Positions 53,401 through 64,000 of a DNA stretch of 64,000 bases are shown in pieces. The stretch's first letter is position 1, and every line of letters begins with the position of its first letter. This DNA is from Theristus sp. LFF4_11 (lineage: Eukaryota; Nematoda; Chromadorea; Monhysterida; Xyalidae), in the NCBI GenBank assembly GCA_030248135.1, contig JASANC010001197.1, forward strand, positions 27,003 through 91,002. Direction: 5' to 3'. The translations under genes were made by a program, and so were the position numbers. The notes beneath the pieces are model-generated. The model had not been told where the DNA came from. It was given only the letters and a program-made list of their open reading frames with translations, and searched no databases.

Positions 53401-54901
53401 TTAGTCAAGTTTGGCATGTTGCCCAGAATCAGCCGTTGTTGTCGACTCATTCTCTTTGCAGTCACACTTGATTCGCGCGCTCTCCGGCCGGTTGCTGAGC
53501 AGCGTGCGTCTCACGATGACCGCAGTGCACCACAGCACCACCAGTGTCGTCACGATCACCGTCAGTGTCGCGTGTTCAGCGTTGCCGACGGGCACGCGCA
53601 TCTGAAGCGAACGACCGGCGCCGATCGACTGCAGACGAACGTACGAACAAAGGCGCGTGCTCGCTGCGCTCGGTCGCGAGTGCGCGTTCGAGGCTGGGCG
53701 ACCGTGGTGGTGCGAGGACGATGGTTGGCAGTCGCAGGGCGCCTGGACGACACGCGACGCGCACGCACGCATGTCGATCTCGGAGCGTTCGCAGCGCACC
53801 AACACCGCTGGCGTGCGCATGGACACCGGCGACGAGGCAGCGGCGACGCCGGAAATGGAGTGCTGCCGGTTAGGGCTTGCGCACAAGTTCAAGTGCAACT
53901 GCACACAGTTGCTAGTTCCCAAACAGGAAACTCTTGCACCTGATCGATTCCAAAACAAATCCAATGAATCAACCCGGACTGAGAGAAACGTTGCCACAAA
54001 CTTTTCACCAGTCGCTGCTACAACGGATTCGTTAACTAAAACGCGTGAACCCATTTTAGCTGCAACCTGACCAGTGAACGCATCTTATTTCACGTGCAGT
54101 CAACTGAATAACAACTTTAGAAGCAACATTCTTGCCAGTGCCGTCTGCACTGTACGAACGCGTACCATCGGAAGCGTTCCTGGCGGCATGATAGCGCAGA
54201 TGCACGGGCAACAGCATCGCCTCAGTGAACACAAAGCTGTTCACGAACGGGCGTCTGCTGCACATGTAGAACGCGTGTGCGTGCGCCTGCTCTGCGGTGC
54301 GCTCCACGTCGAACACCGTCGCACTGTGCCAGTCGTACTCAAGTGGCGCGTCGTCGAGACTGCAAGTGCCTGCTGATCACTGGGCACTGACATCAATACA
54401 CAGAGACACTGGGTTGCAGCACACGGTGAGCCCAATCGAATGCACAAAACCCGATGCAGTTCTAATTCAAAGTTACCGAAGCCAAAAGCTCAACCTTGCA
54501 TGAGGACAGCTGCTATTTCAGTCTAGTATAACGATGTCAACCGTCAATGTATCGACACAGCTACCCCCTGCAATCAACCATAACATAAGCACAATGTGGT
54601 GTGTGTTCTTCTGCCAGCCGACTCACCCATCAATGTCAATGTAAACGCCAGCCGGTATGGCCAGCTTCAGTGCGACGCTGCAGTCGAGAAAACGCCGCAG
54701 ACCCGAGATGGACACGGACACCTCCACCGTCCGATGGAATCCGTTGCTGGCGTGATACGAGCGCAGTTCCGCGGCTGCCGTGATGTTCTCAGCCCAGGGA
54801 CATTCGCTGGCTGAGTGTCCGGTGTCAGTGCAAACGGGCACCACGGAACACGACATCACCAGGAAACTCACAAGACATGCTCGTTGGGCGAAGGTTGACA
54901 T
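53401..54901 (-). CDS. PIGX: GPI mannosyltransferase I subunit PIG-X/PBN1
   Basis: Three exons join in frame: 54901-54627, 54359-54166 and 53978-53401, giving 348 residues. The N-terminus is a signal peptide (SFLVMSCSVVPVCTD). Exon 1 has GFHRTVEVSVSISGL and LAIPAGVYIDIDG, and exon 2 has LPVHLRYHAARNAS, the hallmark PIG-X patch. Exon 3 has PAVLVRCERSE and, near the C-terminus, LQMRVPVGNAEHATLTVIVT running into a single membrane helix, with a short cytosolic tail. PIG-X stabilises the catalytic PIG-M subunit, which adds the first mannose to the GPI anchor on the ER luminal side. It is longer than the ~258-residue human protein; the excess lies in exon 3 between YHAARNAS and PAVLVRC and again before the helix, so an unrecognised intron is possible. 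Confidence 0.78.
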
Positions 54902-55606
54902 CGCGAGGGCAACTGTTCACATTTCTCTGCAGTGAGATCGGTCAAAGCGAACGAATACGGAGTCAAAATTCAAAAATTATTCAACGAATTCAAAAAATAG
55001 CCACGCGCACCGGAATGAGCAACCGCTGCACAGAAACTTATCCGAACAACAGTACTTTTATTCCTTTTATCAAGTGGCTTGATGTTTCTGAGTTAGAAAT
55101 CACAAAATGAAAAAATCTACAGAATCAAAAATATCACTCATACACTGTAACTACCAAGTTGACGAACAAAACACTTATTGCGGCAACTTGACAAGATTGA
55201 TTTATCTTCATTGACAAACATGCGCTAAAGTGAGCGAGCGTTCACAGCAAAACAAAAAATCGCAATGTGCAGTCAACAAGACAGCAAATAAATACAGCCA
55301 AAAGTACAGTATGTTTCGTCAAACCTGCATTTTTTAAATAGAGAGCTCACGAATTAAGAAATAACGGGATCGGAGTTGCAACAAAACATATTCAGCCGCA
55401 AAATTGGGTGGCGTTTGATTTCACCCAAACCCAGTTGGCGGTTGCATTCTTGTATTCAAAAATTCGCATCCTCTACGTTCTGAAAAAATGACAGTTCAAA
55501 CGAACACACTGTAGTTCATTACAAATAAACTCGTTCGTAATTATATGGCACAGCCATCAAGAAAACGTTTCTTTCGATTGTTCAGATGCTCCAAGTGTCA
55601 GAGTTG

Positions 55607-57812
55607 CTATGCCTTTTCCATGTCTGCGTCCGTGTCAGTGCCAGTGCCAACGTCGCTTTGCGCAGTGCTCGGCCGGTTCGCCTGGTGAGTTTTTTTAAAT
55701 GAAAATTTGCAATGTTCATAAATTTTCCTGACTATGAATCCACTGACCTTGAAGAATTCGTGCATGCGGTGCGCGGTCTTGTTGATGTCAACGATGTTTG
55801 GTCGTTTCTCGGGGTCATTTGTGATGCAAGACTGCACCAGCATTCGTAACTGTAAAGCAACCAGTCACTATCGTAAATGCACAAAAATAGAACTCAAAAT
55901 CTCTCGAAATTTTCGAATTCCCATGAATTTGCGTCATTCTTAACTGGACATCGTTTCAGACCGACTTTCACTTTCTATGACTTTATACGTGGGCAAATTC
56001 AATTGTGTGTCATGAATGAGACCTACCAACCAGTTACCAGACCAACCAGTTACAAGGTCCGAAACGTAGTGACCAATGAACATTCAGTTGCCAGTATTTA
56101 CAGAATGCAACTGGGTTTACCAATCAATAACCGAAACGTACATCTTCCGAGTAAATATCGCTCGGCAACGGTGGATAGTCGCACTGTTCGATCTTTTTGC
56201 ACAGGGAATACAGATTCATTTTGTCGCCAAAAAACGGTGATTGAAGAGCGGCCAACTGAAAATTACAAGAGGAAAATCAAAATGCGATTTATGAAATTCA
56301 AACTAAAAAAATATGACATGCTGATTGGATTGGCTGCATGACAATGGAACAGCCATCCGCACATTGCAATAAACTGGAGCCACTTTGACAAAACAAATCC
56401 AACTTTTCAATACACTCAACGTCAACCACTCACTTCATACAGAAGGCATCCTAACGACCAGATGTCACTTTTGAAGTTATATCCATTCTCCTGAATGCGC
56501 TCAGGTGACATGTAATACGGCGTGCCAACCAACGAGTGCGCTGCCGTGGTTTTACTACTGAAAAGCATTCGAACTGTTAACGAAGGAATGCAAAATCAAA
56601 CACAGTAACACATCAGCACGCACCTGAAATATCTGCCGAGACCAAGATCGCCCAGTTTTACGATGCCGTCTGCTGTTATGAACACGTTTGCAGGCTTGAT
56701 ATCTGAAAAAAACAAAGTTTCAGAACCACTTCTGCATTTTGATTTTGAAGATTTTCTCAGCGCGCACCCCGATGCATGATTCGTTTCTGGTGCATGTGCT
56801 GGAGGCCGTCGCACAGCTGCACGAAGTACTTCCAGATTGTTCGCTCCGGTATCAGACGGCGGTTCTTTTTAAAGTGCTGAAAAGGGACAAAGTTCAACAA
56901 AATTTCCCATTTCGTCCTGCTGGTTTTTACGACAAATTTTTCAAATTGTATGGTCTATTTTTATAAACGTATCCCACTGAAATGACGTCATGTGCCGCCA
57001 AACATGCGCTTGCCGTTCACAGCAAACCAGACTTTCCGTTTATCCGATTTCTTCCCGTAACCAAATGGTGAATGTCGAATTAGTCACAACAAACTGACAT
57101 TCTAGAGCATGTACTTTGACAAACGGGCGTTTTTCAAAGCAAATGACGTCATTTTAGTCCGGACACGTTTGAATAAATCCACAATACATTATATATTATA
57201 CTTCGGATGGTTTATGACTATGATCTCCGCATCTCACGGTGTGTGAACAGTTTCATTTTCAAAAGTTTCCCGAAATCTAAGAAATCAGCTGCATGACAGA
57301 TTTCATGGTCGCACCCGAATCATCCGCGAGAGGTCGCCCGCGTCAGCCAGTTCGAGCACAATGTTCAGCTCGTTGTCTTCAATGAACGATCCGTAGTACT
57401 GAATGACGTTCGGGTGGTTGAGCTGCTTCAACAGATCGATCTCCTTGATGCAGTCCTGCCGCGCCTTTGCATCCATCATCTCGAAGATCTGACAATGATG
57501 ATTGCTCAACCAACATGCTTGCAAAAATTGCTGAGGAATTTGGAAAGCAACATTGTTTGAAAGTTTGTACCTGAACTTTTTTCAATGCCAAACAAGCGCC
57601 GTCAATTTTGCATCGCACTCGGTATACCTGCAAAATTGAAAATGATTCTCCCATCATCACAAGACACAATTCAACCGACCAACAGAAAACAGACCAAGGA
57701 AAACCTGTCCAACCTCACTGAATTGTCCTTTGCCGATTTTTCGCTCAATCTCAAAGTTCTGCAGGGTGCCGTACATTGCGCCATAGTCAGCACCGTTGGC
57801 AGCAGCCATCAT
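55607..57812 (-). CDS. NEK7: NIMA-related kinase NEK6/NEK7
   Basis: Exons: 57812-57713, 57627-57571, 57488-57315, 56876-56768, 56702-56624, 56557-56434, 56255-56142, 55849-55748 and 55681-55607. They give about 310 residues; human NEK7 has 302. The glycine loop reads GKGQF(SE)V, followed by LALKKVQ with the catalytic Lys. [40 protein letters not shown], the HRDIKPANV catalytic loop, the DLG magnesium motif (GDLGLGRYF), activation-loop [18 protein letters not shown] and [12 protein letters not shown] are all intact. These are NEK6/7-specific features rather than general NEK ones. The kinase is a mitotic and microtubule-linked regulator (NEKL-3 group in nematodes). The very short C-terminus after the kinase domain also fits. 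The end of exon 1 carries an apparent extra T that breaks GQFSE. Confidence 0.93.
57110..57230 (+). repeat. Dispersed repeat family C, copy 2
   Basis: GCAAATGACGTCATTTTAG and AATAAATCCACAATA match 30200-30315. It lies in intron 3 of the NEK gene. Confidence 0.6.
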
Positions 57813-58341
57813 CAGCACTCGCAGCGATCACTCGAACACTCAAACTAAGATCTAAACGTTAAACACTGGTTCAGAGCTTGAAGATTTGCGTTCCTTTCAA
57901 GAAACTGTCATCAAAAGATAATCGGGCAGATAATACGGCAGTTCGTAACGAAGCCCAAATGGAGCGAAGTAGGATTGAATGAATGACATGCACGGACAGA
58001 CAGAAACCAGTCGGCTGGTTGCTACGCAATACTTTTCGCTAACGCAGGTTTTAGGCTGGTTTAGCTGAGGTATAACAACAGCAGCTCACACAAAGATAAG
58101 CACTCGTGCGCACGCGCATGCACATGGGCACAATGAGCGATCAATAATAGTGGCACTGGACAAGCGGGTGCATGCAACACACAGACAATAAATCACACAC
58201 TAAAATTAACATTTGCTTTACTTCGGTATATTTTGCATTGTTGCAAAATCAAACAAACACATGAGATGAACACAACACATAAAGCAATGATCACACTTTA
58301 GCACAAAATTCAACCGGAAAATAACAACAGGGCGTTTTCGT
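57813..58341. other. Intergenic between HAP40 and NEK6/7
   Basis: 529 bp with no recognisable coding sequence. It holds the 3' flank of HAP40 and the likely promoter or 5' leader of the NEK gene; no specific site can be called. Confidence 0.5.
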
Positions 58342-60026
58342 TCAAGCACACTCGTCCATGTCGTATTGCTCGGTGTAGAGTCGCTCGAGTACATCGAGTG
58401 CGAGCATGCTGTGCAGCGGACGTATGCGTGCCATCAGCTCCGTCACTGCACGGTCCGCCATCTGCGGCTCTCGCCACTGCACGGCAATCACCAACGACTG
58501 CAACAACAGAAAGTCCTCTTCGTTCAGCTCACTGTTGTTGCTCGCGACGTTTTGTGAACTTGGCGGTGTAGCAGACTGTGCAGTGGCGGTGCTGTTGTTG
58601 GTGACAGCCGTTGGCAGCTGCACCTGGCTGTACTGCGCGTACAGAGTCGCGTGGCGTTCGCTCATGTGCTGCGGGGAACTCTGCAAGATAAGCACAGTGA
58701 TGATCAATCAACCATGTTTGGGGTTCTGTGCATTTCAGATACAGAAAAAGTTGTCATCATTTCATTAGTGTTCCTTTTAAACCAAAACCACAACAACCAG
58801 AACCGGTTCGATTGTGCCACTAACACGCATGTGCAACAGCAACAGCACCACTGCGATCTCAACATCGCGCAGCATGCGCGTGCGCCAGGTTGCTGTGGAC
58901 GAGGCGGACGATGCAGGACGCTGATTGGTCAACGATGAGCCGGTCGCGCTCGCGGTGCTGCTGTGAGCGCCATCGAGTTTCGTCAGCAGCGCCCAGAGTT
59001 CGTCGATCGCAGCGAGCGCCTCGTGCGGCCGGTCGGCATCCGCGTGACACTCGGCCAGACACCAGAGCGCGTGCGTCTTGCTCACCGGCTCCGTGTCGAG
59101 ATACCTGCACGATGGAGACGTTGCTGGCACTGAACACTGAGCACACAGCTGGCAGGTACAGTGTTCATGAGCTGGCCATGACCAGGGGATGATTGGACAA
59201 GTTTGTTGATGCAGCCAGCTAATAATGTCTATTGTTGTTGCTGACACGGCACGAGTGCTGGACGATTGTTGAACTGGCGAGTTCTGGCGGGTCGCTCGCT
59301 GCAGTCTTTGTTGCACTTCGCTCACCAGGACAGTGGGCAAACACTTGCAGTGTGTCATGTGCATGTCAACTCAGAAAGCCGCAAACCGGCATCAACAAGC
59401 TTTCACGTTTCTTTAGTTTCAGAATCCATACCGGGCGGCCTTTTCAAAATACTCGCACGCCTCGCTGGTTCGATCGATTTTCACCAAGTTCGTCGCCAAC
59501 TCGAGACAGACGCAACCGGCCAACGCGAATTGCTTCGCTTCGAGATGCGTGCGCACCGCGTGGCAGTAGCAGTGAATTGCGGCCGCCAGATTTTCGTGAA
59601 ATCCTGTGGATTTAAGGTGGTTTTTTTAAATTTCATTAGATAATTTTTAATCTCCTTGCAGTTTTAGTCATCTCATCCAACAAATGACAATGTCGAGCTT
59701 TTTGTCTTGCGCTCACCAGGAAAGCCATCGCGTTCGCGCTGCTGTTCGATATGCATGAACAGCCGCGCCGCGTGCTTCAGTCCGGCGTGTTCGCCCAAAT
59801 GATTGCCGTTCTGCTGCTCGCACCTGGCCGCCGCCAGCTGACACAACGCCGCGTAGTTGGCGCATTGTTCGTCGTCGCTCAGACGGTGCGCCAAGCTGAC
59901 GAACTCACGACTCGCCTCGGACAAGTTCGGCTTGCGCATGAAACGCACACGCTTCTTCAGTTTGCCGGCGATCGCGCGATACTCTTGCCATGGATCGACG
60001 TATTTCGATGATTGCTCAGAAGACAT
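58342..60026 (-). CDS. F8A1: Huntingtin-associated protein HAP40 (F8A)
   Basis: Four exons join in frame: 60026-59717, 59603-59432, 59104-58825 and 58680-58342, giving 366 residues; human HAP40 has 371. Matching features run the full length: EYRAIAGKLKKRVRFMRKPN near the start, CANYAALCQLAAARCEQQ, LKHAARLFMHIEQQ, CVCLELATNLVKI, a variable middle, a hydrophobic helix (VEIAVVLLLLHMR), and the C-terminal NEEDFLLLQSLVIAVQ. The protein is an alpha-helical, TPR-like partner that binds and stabilises huntingtin and links it to RAB5 endosomes. Its start is only 103 bp from the MED22 stop upstream on the same strand. Confidence 0.9.
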
Positions 60027-60129
60027 GTCGTTTTTTGAATTCGAATTCAGTTGGACAGTTTGTTAATTTATGGCTGTAGCACGTCAAATTTCGGAATTGA
60101 AGAACTGTAACAATTGCACGAGTCTCTTT
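60027..60129 (-). promoter_or_regulatory. 103-bp gap between MED22 and HAP40
   Basis: The two genes are on the same strand with only 103 bp from stop to start. On the minus strand the gap contains TTACAG and CTACAG, usable as trans-splice acceptors, and no clear AATAAA. This spacing matches typical nematode operons. A separate compact promoter is the alternative. Confidence 0.4.
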
Positions 60130-61345
60130 CTATGCGACCCTTGCGGCGGGCACAGCGGTGTCCGGCGGCAAGGCCGTTGCGAGCACACCACCGAGCGAGT
60201 GCAACTGTGCAGCGAGCTGTTCACGATGCGCACACAGGCGCAGCTCACTCTGGTGCAGTGCGTCGCCGTACGTCTTGCGTGTCTGTGCGATGTTCGCATT
60301 CACGAACTCAAAGTCGTGCACCACCATGAACGTCTTCAATTCACCGATCAATTTCAGCAGCGACTCGGCATTGCGATTCTGAGGAGAGAACAAAATGAAC
60401 AGCGTTAAAAACATGTGGTGATACCTTTACGTGCTGTTGTTTTGAAACTGTAACTTCCCGCACCAATTCGGGAAGGCAGCGCACTTCATGCGTGTTTGGT
60501 GAGGTGGATGAATGGAGAGGAGTGTCCCGCGGGATATTGCTCAAATATTCTTGGATGAATGAATTGAATTACAACAACAGACATCTGCCATCGAGAGAAC
60601 AAGAGCTCGACTGAACTCAGAATGTTTTTTTAACAGTAACAAAGCGCACCACACCATGGCAGCGGCGCGCACTTGCATTTCGTAGAGCTCATGCTCGTGC
60701 TGCGTGATGCGAGACACCTGCCTTCGGTACGATGGGTCACCGTCGCGTTCGTCTGTTTGCACCTGAAAAGCACGGTGTTCCTGCTGCTGGTTGCGACCGG
60801 AAAAACGGTGAATTCAAACAGAAAGCCAGAAAACAGCAAACACTAATTACTGGTCAGCTAGTGTGAATTTTATCGGAGCAAAGCGTGTTCGGTTTATTTT
60901 ATGATTAATGAGTTGATTTGAAAAAACGTCATTGTCAACAAAACAAGCATTTTTAAAATACTCGTAAGGTAAATTAACAAAGACATCAATCAATCATCAA
61001 TTAATTTGATGGAGGTATTTGATTTTGAACACAATTTTTGCTTAAGACCTACGCATACGGTACCTTCGAAACCATTGCTAACATGAAGAAAATCAATCGG
61101 GCTCCCGGGACGGGCTGCTGCGAACGCCAACTCTTCAACCAACACCAAATAAAAAAACAGTGCAATTGAGCGCTCGCACCTTTTGCAAAACTGACCTTAG
61201 CTAAACGAAGTAATTCGACAAAACTAGAGCTCAATGCAGCAATGTACTCTCGCAGTTGTTGACGGTACTCTTTCAAAACAACTTCTTTTGAAACAATCGC
61301 AGATTTTGTCGCGCTGCTTTTTTGAGCGGAGGCGGTGGAACTCAT
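60130..61345 (-). CDS. MED22: Mediator complex subunit 22
   Basis: Three exons: 61345-61196, 60762-60655 and 60378-60130, giving 168 residues with phase-0 junctions. Exon 1 contains SKEVVLKEYRQQLREYIAAL and FVELLRLAK, matching the first helix of MED22. Exon 2 has RRQVSRITQHEHELYEMQVR, and exon 3 AESLLKLIGELKTFMVVHDF followed by IAQTRKTYGDALHQSELRL. These cover the conserved head-module helices. MED22 sits in the Mediator head next to MED11 and helps RNA polymerase II initiation in the nucleus. Length agrees with the family's core. Confidence 0.9.
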
Positions 61346-61399
61346 TCGCAAAACTGCAAGCCGTGCTGACGCTGACTTTATGTTGTTTGAAAAGATTAC

Positions 61400-61585
61400 A
61401 ATAAAAACGTGACAATTTTTTTTGATGGCTGAAGCAAAATCTAGGGGTAGGGTTAAAAACAGGGGTCGAGGGTCGAGCCCGATTTTTGGCGAATCCGAGG
61501 GGGGGTCCGCCCAAATTTGGGGGGGGGGGTCGTCCCGGGTGGGGGCGGGGGGGTCGACTCGGTTGGGGGGGGGGGGGCTCCCGAG
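61400..61585 (+). repeat. G-rich tandem repeat, left block
   Basis: Units of the type GGGTCGACTCGGTTGGGGGG and GGGGTCCGCCCAAATTTGGGG. The same unit resumes directly after the inserted element at 62314. Confidence 0.65.
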
Positions 61586-62313
61586 TAGGGTTGTTAAAAA
61601 AAACAAAAATCGTCATTTTTGTTTTTAAAAAAAATTTTTTTTTAAAAAAAAATTTCAAAAATCAAAGTTGTGCTAAATCAATCAGGGAGTCCGAAGAACC
61701 ACATATGATATGCAAGCGCCTCCCGAATGACTCCCGTATGGCGGAACTTTGCAGATTTTGTTTTGGTGACCTCAATTACCCCTTTTCCAAACCGTCACCA
61801 TGCCTCTTCTTGTGTTTTGACCTCCAAAACGTCACTAATTGTCCCCAGCTAAGCTAATGCTAAAGTGAAGACAAACATACCGCCTTGAAATTCGATCAAT
61901 TCTTCTGATGGTGTCGCGACGACACGACACGAAGCAGCAACCAGACAACGTAGCGCTTGCAAACGGAGCAGCGAGCACAATCGGACGCTCTGCGAGGCGA
62001 ATCGTCACCTTATCTGCATCGGAAATGGTAGGCTAAGCTTTGGGACGCTCAAAAACTTCATCGCAGATGTTGTCGAAGCCTAAAATCAGTCGGTAAAACG
62101 GCCCAAAATCGACTGCTAAAGGTTTTACGAGGTATAATCAAAGAAAATTTTTGTTGAACTTTCGAAAAATTGTGCCAAAATTGAGGTTTTCAGAGCATAT
62201 TAGAGGAAAATTTTTCGAATTTTTTTTTAAAAAAAAAAATCGGCATTTTTGTTTTTTTTTTTAATCACTTTTTTTAAAAAAAAAAAAATTTTCATTTTTG
62301 TTTAACAACCCTA
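61586..62313 (+). mobile_element. Element with TAGGGTTGTTAA inverted ends
   Basis: The 728-bp element is bounded by TAGGGTTGTTAA at the left and its complement TTAACAACCCTA at the right; long A/T runs follow inside each end. It contains GCCTAAAATCAGTCGGTAAAAC, shared (inverted) with 34246-34400. GGGTCGACTCGGTTGG lies in both flanks, showing that it interrupts a G-rich tandem repeat. No transposase frame is seen. Confidence 0.65.
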
Positions 62314-62530
62314 GGGTCGACTCGGTTGGGGGGGGGCTCCCGAGCGAGACCGAAAATTCTAGGGGGGGGGGGGTCCGAGCGAGACCGAAAATTCTAGGGG
62401 GGGGGGGTCGGACTAAAATTTTTTTTTGACGATGACATTGTCTGGGCAAAAAATGGCTAGTAGGGGTCGATTTGGTTGGGGGGGTCCCGAGCGAGACCGA
62501 AAATTCTTGGGGGGGGGGGTCGGACCAAAA
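62314..62530 (+). repeat. G-rich tandem repeat, right block
   Basis: GAGCGAGACCGAAAATTCT followed by a long G tract and GTC occurs three times, at ~62342, ~62378 and ~62489, with spacers that differ in length. Confidence 0.75.
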
Positions 62531-62878
62531 GTTGTTGAATAAAAGTGCTAGAAACCACAGCATCCAGTCAAGGCCTCTCTCTAGTCATACATTTTGCTTT
62601 GATTTTCGTTCGGGTCGGGACATCTGAAAGCTAAACGAACGAGACACGCTGCACGGGTGAGACTTGATATTGAAGTACAGTATTGAAAACATTGACGTAC
62701 AAAGTGGCAAATGTATAACAAAGTGGTACATAAACAAAAAAACATACAATATATATTGAGATACAAACATGCAGATAATATAGATATTAGATACCTACAG
62801 ATGAGAGAAATATAGAGATATACAACAGAAAATGTCTCCATCGAAAGTCAAAATCAAAGGGGGGGGGTGGTCAGACGG

Positions 62879-63256
62879 TCAGGATTTGGTAGGGGGGGGG
62901 GGTTTGGAAGGTCGAGAGGGAGCTGAGACTGTGTCTTGATTCAGACTGTTCCAGAGTTGGATGGTTCGCACGGCCCAAGCACCAGCTCTAATTGACGTCT
63001 TTACAGGCGGTGTGTTCAATTTATGTTGATGACCTCTAGTACCAAATTCCCCTTGGTGAACCTCAAAGAAGTCTGATAGATTTAAGACATAACACTTTGC
63101 ATTGATAAATTTGTAAACCATTACCAGGTCTGACACAATTCTCTTGAATACAAGTGAACTTTGCTGCAAATCAATGAGCCGGGGTGTATGATGTTTCAAA
63201 ATTTGCCACCTTCGAGATACTTTGTGAAACTTTTGAACGGATTCCACTCTCTTCAA
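62879..63256 (-). pseudogene. LINE reverse transcriptase, C-terminal remnant
   Basis: The minus-strand frame contains FKRIVSDLVMVYKFINAKC, FEVHQGEFGTRGHQHKLNTP and GAWAVRTIQLWNSLNQDTVS. These match the conserved tail downstream of the catalytic domain in Jockey/CR1-type LINE reverse transcriptases. The catalytic YxDD part is not in this window upstream of it, so the copy is truncated at its 5' end. It ends in a G-rich run on the plus strand. Confidence 0.75.
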
Positions 63257-63356
63257 AAGACCTACTTGAGCGTCGCAAAGGCTAGTTCAACAAATTCCGA
63301 TGTCGCTAAGGTGAGATAGAAGCAGAGAACTCACATTTACGCATCGTTTTTGGCCT

Positions 63357-63520
63357 TTAACAAAACCACGGAGGCAACACGGAACACGGAGGCTGCACGC
63401 TTAACAAAACCACGGAGGCAACACGGAGGTTGCGTGCAGCTAAAGTGACCCATATTTTACATGCACAGCAACACGCTGCGCTACCTTTAACAAAACCACG
63501 GAACACGGAGGCACGCGGAT
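63357..63520 (+). repeat. Short tandem repeat with AACAAAACCACGGAGGC
   Basis: AACAAAACCACGGAGGCAAC occurs at ~63359 and ~63403, and a variant AACAAAACCACGGAACACGG at ~63489, each near GCACGC or GCGTGC stretches. Confidence 0.7.
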
Positions 63521-63634
63521 TTGGGGAGATTTGGGGACAGGACAAATCCGTCCCCCTCCAAAAAATTTATGTTTTTCTCAAACAAACAAATAAATAAATA
63601 AAGGCGCAATAAAGCAGAGCAAAGCTAAATGTCA

Positions 63635-64000
63635 AAACTAGACTTCAAGGATTACGGTATCTCTCCAACGGGTCTCGACACGATTTTTTAAAAACGTCCC
63701 TGATTGCCAGCAAAAGCTACTCTATTGGTGGACACCGTTCATATGATTGCAACAAACAGTCTTATGTTTGAAGTTCGGGCACACGGGTTACGGTAGCGGT
63801 AGTTTTGGGTCTTGACACGATGATGCTGAAAACTACTTTGTTTCTTGCGAATAACAGTTGAAACCATTTAGAAACATGCCGCATTATCACAGAACGTCAA
63901 AATCTGATTTTAAGGAGTACGGTAACTTCGCTGCGGTCTTCGACACGATTTTTTAAAAACGTTCTTTTATTGCCAAGAACAGTTACTAGAATGGTGGATA
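63635..64000 (+). repeat. Satellite-like tandem repeat, ~133/266-bp period
   Basis: TCGACACGATTTTTTAAAAACG occurs at ~63677 and ~63940, with about 100 bp of surrounding similarity at an offset of ~266 bp. A diverged half-unit (GGGTTACGGTAGCGG, then TTGACACGATGATG) sits midway at ~63786. This suggests a ~133-bp basic unit in a higher-order pair. The array runs off the window end. Confidence 0.7.

Noticed and set aside
53544..53873. Several long arginine-rich frames on both strands
   Set aside because: They are shadows of the GC-rich third exon of PIG-X in other frames.
61049..61658. Long minus-strand frames with PPPP-rich starts leading into MSSTASAQ
   Set aside because: The proline-rich part is the G-rich repeat read in reverse; only the part from 61345 downward is MED22 coding sequence.

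Overview
This window looks like animal nuclear DNA. The genes are broken by many short GT-AG introns, and the acceptors often read TTTTCAG or TTGCAG. The recognisable proteins are metazoan: a UAP56/DDX39B helicase ending in IEGR, a NEK6/7 kinase, Mediator MED22, the huntingtin partner HAP40, the GPI-mannosyltransferase subunit PIG-X, a peptide-type class A GPCR, and a divergent Cys-loop channel subunit. There are also secreted VWA/EGF and PAN/TSP1 proteins. This mix, the splice signals and a possible two-gene operon with a 103-bp gap suggest an ecdysozoan, most likely a nematode or close relative. Species cannot be told from the sequence.

Layout. 0.8-2.2 kb (+): five-exon four-helix membrane protein. 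2.35-2.73 kb (+): possible small secreted protein. 4.9-17.1 kb (-): long secreted VWA/EGF gene or gene group, starting with a signal peptide at 17085. 18.4-21.25 kb (+): Cys-loop ligand-gated channel subunit. 21.3-29.4 kb: gene-poor, with one foldback hairpin and a weak small-gene candidate at 26.7-27.1 kb. 29.4-31.8 kb (+): GPCR. 31.8-38.7 kb: repeat-rich, with long G tracts, two transposon-like elements with exact target-site duplications (8 and 9 bp), a 243-bp tandem repeat and TTAGG-like motifs. 38.75-43.45 kb (+): UAP56, 11 exons. 44.1-47.4 and 48.2-51.9 kb (-): two tandem paralogous PAN/TSP1 secreted proteins. 53.4-54.9 kb (-): PIG-X. 55.6-57.8 kb (-): NEK6/7. 58.3-60.0 kb (-): HAP40. 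60.1-61.3 kb (-): MED22. 61.4-64.0 kb: repeats, a LINE reverse-transcriptase remnant and satellite-like DNA.

The genes do not form one pathway. MED22, HAP40, NEK6/7 and PIG-X are housekeeping genes packed head to tail on the minus strand. The VWA/EGF and PAN/TSP1 genes encode secreted or extracellular-matrix-like proteins. The channel and the GPCR are neuronal-type receptors. Several dispersed palindromic repeat families sit mostly inside introns of these genes. Exon limits were worked out by hand from reading-frame continuity and splice consensus; spans are firmer than individual boundaries except where exon coordinates are listed.
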